Shown: positions 45,109 to 52,315 of the stretch, one piece after another
Layout: each line of letters opens with the position of its first letter
Numbering within the stretch: position 1 is the stretch's first letter
DNA from: Algoriphagus sp. TR-M9
Lineage (GTDB): Bacteria > Bacteroidota > Bacteroidia > Cytophagales > Cyclobacteriaceae
Direction: 5' to 3'
NCBI RefSeq assembly: GCF_027594545.1
Contig: NZ_CP115160.1
Span: forward strand, 4,088,501-4,152,500
DNA length: 64,000 bases
Made by a program: the position numbers and the translations under genes
Notes under the pieces: model-generated
Told to the model about the DNA's origin: nothing
The model's database searches: none
What the model saw: only the letters and a program-made list of their open reading frames with translations

Positions 45109-46215
45109 ACTAATTACCAACTCATAACTCACACTTCGTCCCCCACCTTGCGGCAAAAAGACGCCTAATTCCACCAAAGCCTGCAAATCCCGGGTAGCTG
45201 TCGCTTTCGAGGCTTTGGTGATCGCCATGTATTTCTTGGCAGTCATCCCTACTTCAAAACCAGCTGGACCTTCTGCTAGCATGCGATTGATAGCTTTCGA
45301 ATGTCGGTCATTGAGCATATCCTTGAAACGGTCAAAGAATTTGACTTTTTGAAGTGTAAAGTTGATCAATTGTTCTGCACTTAGCTGCGCATCGAAAACT
45401 GTGTCAGCAAAGTAATCCAACCAATCGGAGATTTCGTTTGCGCTTTGTCCGTTTTTCAAAGCACTGTAATACTCATTTTTCTTCGCCTCAATCGTGCTGG
45501 AAAGACTGATCAAGGTCGCATGTCCCAGGCCTTGATGAATCGCTTTTTCTGCCAAAGCCCGACCGATACGTCCATTTCCATCCTCAAATGGGTGAATCGA
45601 CTCAAAGTACAAATGCGTGATCGCAGACCGGATCAAAGGATTGTTTATCTCCTTGGTATTGCCCGGAGCAGTTTCGTTAAACCAAGAAATAAAAGCTGCC
45701 ATTTCTGAAGGAACCTGCGTAGAGGGTGGTGCTTCGAAATGCACGATTTCTTTCCCGATAGCTCCTGAAACCACCTGCATGGGAGCAGAATCTGCTCGCC
45801 ATTGACCAGCGCGCACATAGCGATTGCCTTCCATGAGCAGTTCATGCCAGTCAAAAAGCATTTCTTGAGTCAAGTCTTGGGCAAATTCGGATCGTACCTT
45901 GATCATCAGTTTAGCTATTCCTTTTGCCCGCTGATCTTTGACGAGTAAGGGTTGCTCCTCATGGATTCCCAGATTCTTTTTGATGGAAGACATCACATCG
46001 GGGCGACTGAGAAATTCACCTTCAATCTCGGAAGTTTTGATGGCCTCTACCACCATCATTTCCAGAAGCAGTTCAGTCTGATTTCCTTCAGACAAACCAA
46101 TGAGCACACCAGATAATTGCCCGGATTTCATAAGAAAATCAGGCAGTAGTTTTCCTGATTTACCTTCTTTGTAGGTAAATTTTGGCCAATCCGACTGTTC
46201 CCAATTATAACTCAT
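45103..46215 (-). CDS. Fic family protein with DUF4172 N-terminus and C-terminal winged HTH
   Basis: A 370-residue AMP-transferase-type protein. DUF4172-like opening (YNWEQSDWPKFTY); inhibitory-helix motif TSEIEG at residues 61-66 fits (S/T)xxxE(G/N) of class II Fic; catalytic HPFEDGNGRIGR at 208-219 with His, Asp, Asn and both Arg intact. Residues about 305-370 are a winged helix (MAITKASKATATRDLQALVELG, then wing GGGRSVSYEL). It should transfer AMP from ATP to a hydroxyl side chain or reverse this. The target is unknown. The promoter and ATG are covered by a palindrome, repeated once upstream, which suggests autoregulation. The stop lies within a degenerate repeat. Confidence 0.95.
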   Translation of the reverse strand: MSYNWEQSDWPKFTYKEGKSGKLLPDFLMKSGQLSGVLIGLSEGNQTELLLEMMVVEAIKTSEIEGEFLSRPDVMSSIKKNLGIHEEQPLLVKDQRAKGIAKLMIKVRSEFAQDLTQEMLFDWHELLMEGNRYVRAGQWRADSAPMQVVSGAIGKEIVHFEAPPSTQVPSEMAAFISWFNETAPGNTKEINNPLIRSAITHLYFESIHPFEDGNGRIGRALAEKAIHQGLGHATLISLSSTIEAKKNEYYSALKNGQSANEISDWLDYFADTVFDAQLSAEQLINFTLQKVKFFDRFKDMLNDRHSKAINRMLAEGPAGFEVGMTAKKYMAITKASKATATRDLQALVELGVFLPQGGGRSVSYELVISS

Positions 46216-46243
46216 GAGCCAAATATACTGCTTATTCGGCTCA
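46214..46243. promoter_or_regulatory. Fic operator palindrome 1, over the promoter and start codon
   Basis: Half-sites 46214-46226 (ATGAGCCAAATAT, 11/13 of consensus ATGAGCCGAATAA) and 46232-46243 (TTATTCGGCTCA, inverted) are 5 bp apart. The minus-strand -7 box TATATTTG (46220-46227) lies within it, and the fic ATG is at its edge, so a bound protein would block initiation. The transcript would start at or near the ATG. Confidence 0.7.
46220..46227 (-). promoter_or_regulatory. -7 box of the first fic gene
   Basis: TATATTTG, then GGCTC and ATG-edge: only four bases separate the box from the start codon, predicting a leaderless or nearly leaderless mRNA. The same TATATTTGGCT precedes the second fic gene. 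Confidence 0.55.
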
Positions 46244-46257
46244 AAAAATAAATAATT

Positions 46258-46288
46258 ATGAGCCGAATAATCGATTTATTCGGCTCAT
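46258..46288. promoter_or_regulatory. Fic operator palindrome 2 (perfect)
   Basis: ATGAGCCGAATAA (46258-46270), TCGAT, TTATTCGGCTCAT (46276-46288): perfect 13-bp arms. Its centre is 44 bp from that of palindrome 1, about four helical turns, so two dimers could bind on one face. It lies between the divergent fic and GH43 genes. Confidence 0.75.
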
Positions 46289-46387
46289 GATAAGAAAAAC
46301 CTCATATTTTGACACTTTTACACCAAGAGCATTTTCATTTGAAAAGCACTGCTTAAATTTCCAATTCATACGACTTTACCCCTTATT

Positions 46388-47419
46388 ATGAAACTTAGCT
46401 ATACTTTATTAACTGGGACTATTGCTTTAGCTTTTGCCTGCTCTTCCCCAAAAACAGTAGAAGAGAAAGAAGCTCCTAAGCGCGCCGGAAATCCTATTTT
46501 TGAAGGCTGGTATGCAGATCCTGAAGGAATCGTCTTTGGGGATGAATACTGGATCTATCCGACTTTTTCCGCAGGATATACCGATCAATTGCATTTCGAT
46601 GCCTTTTCATCCAAGGACCTAGTGACCTGGGAAAAGCATGAAAACATCCTCGACACTGCCGCTATCAAATGGGCCAAACAAGCCATGTGGGCACCCGCGG
46701 CAATCGAAAAAGACGGGAAATATTACCTCTTCTTTTCTGCCAACGACATCCAGCGACCGAGCCGCCCGGGCTGGGATCCGAATAATGATATCAACCATTT
46801 TGGAGGATTGGGTGTAGCTGTGGCTGATTCACCAAGTGGACCATTTAAGGATCATATTGGCGAACCTTTGCTTTCAGAGTTTTATAATGACGCGCAACCT
46901 ATTGACCAGTTCGTTTTCAAAGACACCGACGGCACATACTATATGCTTTACGGAGGCTGGAGTCATTGTAACATTGGGAAACTGAATGCCGATTTCACAG
47001 GATTTGAGCCTTGGGAGGATGGAGAGCTTTTCCATGAAATCACCCCGGAAGGCTACGTAGAAGGACCTTTTGTATTTATCAGAGAAGGGAAATACTATTT
47101 TATGTGGTCTGAAGGTGGCTGGACAAATGACAGTTACAAAGTAGCCTATGCCATGTCTGACAATATCCTTGGCCCTTGGGACAGAATCGGCACCATTCTG
47201 GAAAAAGACACTACTATCGCCACTGGTGCGGGTCATAATTCCGTGATTCAAAAGCCGGGGAGCGATGATTGGTACATGGTCTATCACCGCAGACCTATTC
47301 CAAATGAAGGCAGAGACCATCGTGTGACGGCGATTGACGAGCTGGAATTCAACGAAGACGGGACCATCAAGCCGGTGAAAATGACTTTCGAAGGCGTGGA
47401 AGCGAACCCAATCAATTAA
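46388..47419 (+). CDS. Glycoside hydrolase family 43 lipoprotein
   Basis: A 343-residue lipoprotein (ALAFAC then SSPK). The mature part is a GH43-like five-bladed propeller: GWYADPEGIVFGDEYWIYPT with the conserved ADP-E opening (catalytic base Asp), AMWAPAAIEKDGKYYLFFSAND, and EGPFVFIREGKYYFMWSEGG carrying the probable acid Glu; GAGHNSVIQKPGSDDWYMVYHRR contains the conserved His. GH43 enzymes cleave arabinosides, xylosides or galactans; specificity is not clear. It is divergent from the first Fic gene across the palindromes and reads toward the second. Confidence 0.93.
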   Translation: MKLSYTLLTGTIALAFACSSPKTVEEKEAPKRAGNPIFEGWYADPEGIVFGDEYWIYPTFSAGYTDQLHFDAFSSKDLVTWEKHENILDTAAIKWAKQAMWAPAAIEKDGKYYLFFSANDIQRPSRPGWDPNNDINHFGGLGVAVADSPSGPFKDHIGEPLLSEFYNDAQPIDQFVFKDTDGTYYMLYGGWSHCNIGKLNADFTGFEPWEDGELFHEITPEGYVEGPFVFIREGKYYFMWSEGGWTNDSYKVAYAMSDNILGPWDRIGTILEKDTTIATGAGHNSVIQKPGSDDWYMVYHRRPIPNEGRDHRVTAIDELEFNEDGTIKPVKMTFEGVEANPIN

Positions 47420-47481
47420 CCCCTTGATTTTAAGCGTATTTGCAAGCTTAGAAATACGGAACGAAAATAAAATAAGAAAAT

Positions 47482-47519
47482 CTTTATTTTACCTTTATTT
47501 CTTAAAGTAAAATATAAAG
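47482..47519. promoter_or_regulatory. Imperfect inverted repeat upstream of the second fic gene
   Basis: CTTTATTTTAC (47482-47492) and GTAAAATATAAAG (47507-47519) are inverted with a 14-bp spacer (core TATTTTAC/GTAAAATA perfect). It ends 3 bp before the TATATTTG box of this gene. The area is A/T-rich, so chance is possible. Confidence 0.45.
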
Positions 47520-47522
47520 GAT

Positions 47523-47530
47523 TATATTTG
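47523..47530 (+). promoter_or_regulatory. -7 box of the second fic gene
   Basis: TATATTTG, then GCT and ATG at 47534: spacing of three bases implies a leaderless transcript and confirms the ATG over the TTG at 47528. Confidence 0.55.
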
Positions 47531-47533
47531 GCT

Positions 47534-48685
47534 ATGCCACGCATAGAAAAATTTGAATCCGGACATTTTGAAACTGCTTTCCAGTACAAATATTTTGTAC
47601 CGAACAAAGTAGATGTGGATTGGTTTTGGGATTCTCCTTTACTCAATAAGCTTCTGGAAAAAGCCGCAATAAAGCTGGGAGAACTGAATTCCTATGCACG
47701 CATGGTGCCGAATATTGATTTGTTTATTCAACTCCATGTGGCAAAGGAGGCTGTGGTTTCCAGCAAAATCGAGGGCACGCAAACACGGATAGAGGAAGCG
47801 TTATTGCCCATCGAAGACATACAGCCGGAGCGTAGAGATGATTGGCAGGAAGTGAATAATTACATCAATGCGCTCAATGCTGCCGTTTCCCAGCTGGAAC
47901 GCTTGCCTCTTTCGTCCAGATTACTTCGCAATACCCATGAGCTATTAATGCAAGGGGTGCGTGGGGAAAATAAACAGCCTGGGGAATTTCGCCAAAGCCA
48001 GAACTGGATCGGAGGAAGTTCCTTGGCAGATGCTGTATTTATCCCTCCACAGCATCTATTGATTCCTGAGCTCATGAGTGACCTCGAGCAATTTCTTCAC
48101 AACGAAGAAGTTTTCGTCCCAGATCTAATCAAGATCGCAATCGCGCATTATCAGTTCGAAACCATACATCCATTTTTGGATGGAAATGGGCGGGTAGGGA
48201 GATTATTGATTACCCTATTTCTGGTCAGCAAAGGCATTTTGGATAAGCCATTACTGTATTTATCCATGTTTTTTGAGAAAAACAGAAGTCTATACTACGA
48301 TAAACTTTCTGCTGTAAGAACAAAGAATGACCTTCTGAACTGGGTTAGCTTTTTTCTGATCGGAATCGAAGAGACGGCATCAAAAGCAGTAAGCACACTC
48401 TCTCATGTGCTGCTGCTGAAAGAGCAGAAAGAACAACTAATCGATACGGAATTCGGCCGTAGAAGTTCCAGCGCAAAGGTTTTGTTGCACGGGCTTTTCC
48501 ATGAACCGACCATTTCGGTTGAAAAAGCTGTTGCATTGACTGGATTAAGCTTCAAAGCAGCGAATGACTTGGTGCAATTGATGCGCGAAAAAGGAATTCT
48601 CACCGAGCAAACTGGCCAATCCAGAAATAGAATCTTCGTATTTGAAGAGTATTTGCAAGCCTTCGAATATGGTGAAGGAAAGTAA
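47534..48685 (+). CDS. Fic family protein with Fic_N and C-terminal winged HTH
   Basis: A 383-residue protein of the Fic_N/Fic/HTH type, different from the first one. SSKIEG at residues 76-81 is the class II inhibitory motif; catalytic HPFLDGNGRVGR at 212-223 is intact; residues about 305-370 form a winged helix (TISVEKAVALTGLSFKAANDLVQLMREKG, then wing QSRNRIFVF). It should be a self-inhibited AMP transferase; the target is unknown. An inverted repeat and a TATATTTG box precede it, and a 17/18 direct repeat of the upstream A-rich segment overlaps its stop codon. Codon usage looks like that of the neighbours. Confidence 0.95.
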   Translation: MPRIEKFESGHFETAFQYKYFVPNKVDVDWFWDSPLLNKLLEKAAIKLGELNSYARMVPNIDLFIQLHVAKEAVVSSKIEGTQTRIEEALLPIEDIQPERRDDWQEVNNYINALNAAVSQLERLPLSSRLLRNTHELLMQGVRGENKQPGEFRQSQNWIGGSSLADAVFIPPQHLLIPELMSDLEQFLHNEEVFVPDLIKIAIAHYQFETIHPFLDGNGRVGRLLITLFLVSKGILDKPLLYLSMFFEKNRSLYYDKLSAVRTKNDLLNWVSFFLIGIEETASKAVSTLSHVLLLKEQKEQLIDTEFGRRSSSAKVLLHGLFHEPTISVEKAVALTGLSFKAANDLVQLMREKGILTEQTGQSRNRIFVFEEYLQAFEYGEGK

Positions 48686-48706
48686 AATAAGAAAAGGTAA
48701 AACAAA

Positions 48707-48742
48707 ACCCCGAGATTGATGAGATCTCGGGGTCTATTTTTT
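48707..48742. terminator. Terminator between the second fic gene and the M28 peptidase gene
   Basis: ACCCCGAGAT (48707-48716) with ATCTCGGGGT (48724-48733), 7-nt loop, then TCTATTTTTT on the plus strand. Confidence 0.85.
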
Positions 48743-48746
48743 ACAC

Positions 48747-48780
48747 TCTTGATTCTAAATTCTAGCTTCTTGGCTCTTAA
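48747..48780. repeat. Degenerate 14-bp tandem repeat (TCTTG/TCTAG family), copy 2
   Basis: Units TCTTGATTCTAAAT (48747-48760), TCTAGCTTCTTGGC (48761-48774) and the partial TCTTAA, which contains the stop codon of the M28 peptidase gene. Same family and position as copy 1 at 45053-45108. Confidence 0.65.
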
Positions 48781-50021
48781 AAAACAACCTTCACTTCCTT
48801 TTTCTCTCCACCTCTCTGATAACCAAGAAGCACTTCGTCACCTTTTTGGAAAGAGCTTAGTGCTCTCATATAGCTCATCATATCCACAATCGTAGAATCG
48901 CCCATCTGCACCACCACGTCACCTTTCATCAGTCCAGCAGCCTGAGCTGGTTTGTCCTCAGAGACACCGTCGATTCGCATTCCTTTTCCATCATAAAGAT
49001 AATCCGGAACAACGCCAAGGGAAACTGTGAATCTTGGAGAATCACCTGAGGAATCTTTCGTCTTCGTAAAAGCAAGTTTTGGCTCTGCGTCCAATTGATC
49101 CACCAAGCGATCAATGTATTTCACCACAAGCAGCAAACCGTTGTAATTGATCAATTCCGAATCATCAGAAGGTTTGTGGTAATCCTCATGCTGCCCGGTG
49201 AAAAAGTGTAGTACCGGAAGATCCTGGAGATAAAAAGAAGTGTGATCCGAAGGACCTACTCCTGATTCAGAGGTTACTAATTTCAAACTATCTGCATTTG
49301 CCAAATCCAAAGCAGGAAGGAAACTAGGACTGGTTCCCACACCATTGATTGCAAGCGTCTTTTCAGCATTCAATCGACCTACCATATCCATGTTGATCAT
49401 GTAATTGACTTGCGAAAGCTCGATGGTAGGATTTTTTACAAAGTAATTCGAACCCCAAAGTCCATTTTCCTCGCCAGAGAAAGCGATGAATAGAAAGTTG
49501 CTTTTGTGCTCTTCATGTTTTAGGATTCTAGCCAAAGCGACTAAAGCAGCTGTTCCGCTGGCATTGTCATCTGCTCCATTGTGGATCGCAGAGTCACCAC
49601 GGTGTAAAGAACCATTTCCGCCCATTCCCAAGTGATCAAAGTGCGCTCCGATGACTATGGTATTTTCAGACTTATTATCAATGAAGCCAATCACATTTCT
49701 TCCTGTCACACCTTCACCGTCTGTTCCGATTACGGCTTCCTCATGAGGATTAGTGGGTTTTGATACGGTGAAGGGTTGGAAATATTCTTCGGTACCCTTT
49801 GGCAGCAAACCTACTTCTTTGAACTCAGCCGCAAGGTATTCAGCCGCCTTTTGCTCGCCTGATGTTCCTATCGCGCGACCAGCTAGCTCATCTGCAGCTA
49901 GATAGGTAACATCTTCCTTCAATCCAGCTTTTAAGCTTTCATCTGAAGGAGCAGTATCGCAACTCCATATTAGTAATGCTCCTGCAACTGCAGCTAGCGT
50001 ATATTTTGGTGAAAAGTTCAT
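48777..50021 (-). CDS. M28-family metallopeptidase with C-terminal PDZ domain
   Basis: From ATG 50021 (MNFSPKYTL; an ATG at 50033 is the alternative) the lipobox is LLIWSC. The M28 domain has all zinc-site elements: GAHFDHLGMGG (His, Asp), NGADDNASGTAAL (bridging Asp), FSGEENGLWGS (Glu base and ligand), NMDMVGRL (Asp) and SDHTSFYLQ (His). A PDZ domain occupies the last 100 residues (GMRIDGVSEDKPAQAAGLMKGDVV). It is probably an exported aminopeptidase on the periplasmic face. Back-to-back promoters separate it from the TolB-like gene. Longer upstream starts (50072) lie inside the promoter. Confidence 0.93.
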   Translation of the reverse strand: MNFSPKYTLAAVAGALLIWSCDTAPSDESLKAGLKEDVTYLAADELAGRAIGTSGEQKAAEYLAAEFKEVGLLPKGTEEYFQPFTVSKPTNPHEEAVIGTDGEGVTGRNVIGFIDNKSENTIVIGAHFDHLGMGGNGSLHRGDSAIHNGADDNASGTAALVALARILKHEEHKSNFLFIAFSGEENGLWGSNYFVKNPTIELSQVNYMINMDMVGRLNAEKTLAINGVGTSPSFLPALDLANADSLKLVTSESGVGPSDHTSFYLQDLPVLHFFTGQHEDYHKPSDDSELINYNGLLLVVKYIDRLVDQLDAEPKLAFTKTKDSSGDSPRFTVSLGVVPDYLYDGKGMRIDGVSEDKPAQAAGLMKGDVVVQMGDSTIVDMMSYMRALSSFQKGDEVLLGYQRGGEKKEVKVVF

Positions 50022-50041
50022 GTCTTTTGTCATATTTTGCC

Positions 50042-50065
50042 AAAGATAATAAATGGTAACTTTGC
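50042..50065. promoter_or_regulatory. Back-to-back promoters of the M28 and TolB-like genes
   Basis: Minus-strand TATCTTTG (50042-50049) and plus-strand TAACTTTG (50058-50065) are separated by 8 bp, so the two -33 regions fall within each other's transcription unit. Both match TAnnTTTG. Confidence 0.6.
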
Positions 50066-50094
50066 GCAGCAATTCTAATAATTCATAGCTTATA

Positions 50095-51204
50095 ATGAGA
50101 CAAATCCTTTTTTCCCTGCTGCTGATTTCCTTTGCATGCAGCCCAAAAACAGAAGTTCAAACTGAAATAGAAACAGCAGTACATTCGGCATCAGATTCTT
50201 TGCTGCTGACGCCTGAGGAAATGAAGTATCTGAAAAACATCAAGCAACTGACCTTTGGGGGAAATAATGCAGAGGCTTATTGGTCATTTGATGATTCCAT
50301 GTTGGTTTTTCAATCGGACTACAGTGAGTGGGGAGCAGAATGCGATCAGATATTTTATACCAATTGGAAAACCGATGATTTGAAAAATAACGCCCCTAAA
50401 CGCCTGAGTACGGGTTTAGGAAGGACTACTTGTTCTTATTTTCTTCCAGATAACAAAAGTATAGTCTATGCATCCACGCACCCAGGAGGGGAAAATTGCC
50501 CGCCGGTGCCGGAGAGAAGAGAAGACGGCAAGTATGTGTGGCCTATTTATGATTCCTTCGACATTTTCACAGCAGATTTGGAAGGCAATATACTTTCACA
50601 ACTAACCAGCGAACCGGGATACGATGCGGAAGCTACAGTTTCTCCAAAAGGTGATAAAATCGTGTTCACCTCCTTGAGAACCGGTGATTTGGAGCTTTTC
50701 ACCATGAATATTGATGGCTCGGATGTGAAGCAGATCACTTCAGATTTGGGTTATGACGGTGGCGCATTTTTCTCACCGGACGGTAGTAAAATAATCTGGA
50801 GAGCCTCAAGACCAACTTCAGATGAGGATGTAAAAGTGTATAAAGACTTACTAGCTGAAGGTTTGGTAATGCCAACGAGCATGGAACTCTATGTGGCAAA
50901 TGCTGATGGAACGGACGTAAAAAAGATCACTGACCTTGGCAAAGCCAACTGGGCACCGTTCTTCCATCCATCTGGAGAAAAGATCATTTTTGCCTCAAAT
51001 CATCAAACGGAAAGAGGCTATCCTTTCAACCTATTTATGGTCAATCTGGATGGAACTGGGCTTACACGAATTACACACGATGGTACTTTTGATGCATTCC
51101 CGGTATTCTCTAACGATGGCAAATATTTGGTTTTTTCCTCCAATAGAAACAACGGCGGAACTAGAGATACGAATCTTTTTGTGGCTGAGTGGATAGGAGA
51201 TTGA
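50095..51204 (+). CDS. TolB-like/PD40 repeat lipoprotein
   Basis: A 369-residue lipoprotein (LISFAC then SPK) composed mainly of WD40-like PD40 blades: AEATVSPKGDKIVFTSLRTGDLELFTM, GAFFSPDGSKIIWRASR, WAPFFHPSGEKIIFASNHQ and FPVFSNDGKYLVFSSNRN. This is the TolB-type beta-propeller, usually a protein-interaction scaffold in the periplasm. No peptidase domain follows. The neighbouring M28 gene shares the control region, so the two may work together, for example in peptide handling; this is inference. Confidence 0.9.
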   Translation: MRQILFSLLLISFACSPKTEVQTEIETAVHSASDSLLLTPEEMKYLKNIKQLTFGGNNAEAYWSFDDSMLVFQSDYSEWGAECDQIFYTNWKTDDLKNNAPKRLSTGLGRTTCSYFLPDNKSIVYASTHPGGENCPPVPERREDGKYVWPIYDSFDIFTADLEGNILSQLTSEPGYDAEATVSPKGDKIVFTSLRTGDLELFTMNIDGSDVKQITSDLGYDGGAFFSPDGSKIIWRASRPTSDEDVKVYKDLLAEGLVMPTSMELYVANADGTDVKKITDLGKANWAPFFHPSGEKIIFASNHQTERGYPFNLFMVNLDGTGLTRITHDGTFDAFPVFSNDGKYLVFSSNRNNGGTRDTNLFVAEWIGD

Positions 51205-51281
51205 CCTAAAAAAGTACCGACTTTTCTGTTTTTCAAATAGAAATAAAAGCAGTATTATTAAAGTCCATTAAATTAACCTTT

Positions 51282-51632
51282 ATGAAATTAAAATATTTAC
51301 TACTGCTCCTCGCCTTCGGACTAATAGTTTATCAATCCTGTACCAGTACCAAAAATGCTACACGTAATGATTTGGCATTGACCACTTATGATAAAGATAT
51401 CCAGCCTATAATGATTGCTCACTGTACACCATGTCATTTTCCTGAGGGTGAGAAAGATCAGTTAGACACATATGATCGTGTACTTTCGCGAATCGATGAT
51501 ATTCTAGACAGAACACAAAGAGATACTTCTGAAAAAGGGTTTATGCCTCATAAGCTAAAAAAGCCTGCACTAAGTAAGGAGGAATTAGCTGTTTTCTTCA
51601 AATGGATGGAGGATGGGATGCCTGAAAAATGA
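51282..51632 (+). CDS. Cytochrome c-like haem lipoprotein
   Basis: A 116-residue lipoprotein (lipobox cysteine 20). A single haem motif CTPCH occurs at residues 48-52 in the sequence DIQPIMIAHCTPCHFPEG, as in c-type cytochrome domains of Bacteroidota; PGxGFMPHK-like GFMPHK later in the chain may give the axial Met. It is probably a surface or periplasmic electron carrier, or a remnant PSD1-like domain; the partner is unknown. It follows the TolB-like gene by 77 bp and ends with a terminator. Confidence 0.8.
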   Translation: MKLKYLLLLLAFGLIVYQSCTSTKNATRNDLALTTYDKDIQPIMIAHCTPCHFPEGEKDQLDTYDRVLSRIDDILDRTQRDTSEKGFMPHKLKKPALSKEELAVFFKWMEDGMPEK

Positions 51633-51657
51633 GTTTGTATCTATTTTAATTTTTCAG

Positions 51658-51686
51658 AAGACTGTCAACCCTCTGGCGGTCTTTTT
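51658..51686 (+). terminator. Terminator after the haem lipoprotein gene
   Basis: AAGACTG (51658-51664) and CGGTCTT (51677-51683) pair with one G-U, followed by TTT. Confidence 0.55.
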
Positions 51687-51720
51687 GCACTATTTAAAGC
51701 TAACCAATTGAAAAACAGCC

Positions 51721-52185
51721 ATGAAGTGCACCTATATGCTTTTTCTTAGTGCAATACTTGTGCTTGCCTGCAAAGGCCCTAAGGAAGATTCCCCAATTGA
51801 TGTAGCATTTTCCCCAGATGAAGAGCACGTCGAAGAAATCAACACGGAATGCTTTAGATATTTCGGGGAAAAAGACACAGTCTTTCTTACCACCCATATT
51901 GATGGTACGAATATCACTGGCACGCTAGACTATTCCTTTTTTGAGAAGGACAAAAACAGCGGTACAATTGAGGGAGAAATCCGTGACAATATGATCATCG
52001 CTGAATATACTTTTCAAGCCGAGGGACTAACTTCTAAGCGTCAGGTGGTATTCAAAAACACTGAAGAAGGATGGAAAGAAGGGTTTGGCGAGATGAAACC
52101 GGTGGATGGAATCCCTGCTCAGGTCAATATAGATTCGCTAAAATACAATCACGATATGATCTTGACTCCAGTGCCCTGTGATTAA
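51721..52185 (+). CDS. Hypothetical lipoprotein
   Basis: A 154-residue lipoprotein (ILVLAC then KGPK). The mature part reads as a small beta-rich domain (VFLTTHIDGTNITGTLDYSFFEKDKNSGTIEGEI, IIAEYTFQAEGLTSKRQVVFK), like lipocalin-related or META-type small lipoproteins, but no family is recognised. One Cys near each end of the domain (ECFRYFG, PVPCD) could form a disulphide. Stands alone. Confidence 0.75.
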   Translation: MKCTYMLFLSAILVLACKGPKEDSPIDVAFSPDEEHVEEINTECFRYFGEKDTVFLTTHIDGTNITGTLDYSFFEKDKNSGTIEGEIRDNMIIAEYTFQAEGLTSKRQVVFKNTEEGWKEGFGEMKPVDGIPAQVNIDSLKYNHDMILTPVPCD

Positions 52186-52315
52186 ACATGAGCGGCCATT
52201 TTTGACTTTCTGATCTCAATTGCCTAATTTCTAAACTCAACTCGCCCAAAATCACCTTTTTAAGGGGCTGCAAAACCTCTGTCTGTTTAAGTTAAATCCT
52301 TTTTAAATTGAGTGT

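Noticed and set aside
45103..48685. Fic genes as a classical toxin-antitoxin pair (FicT/FicA)
   Set aside because: Both proteins carry their own inhibitory motif (class II), so no separate antitoxin is needed, and no small antitoxin gene is adjacent.
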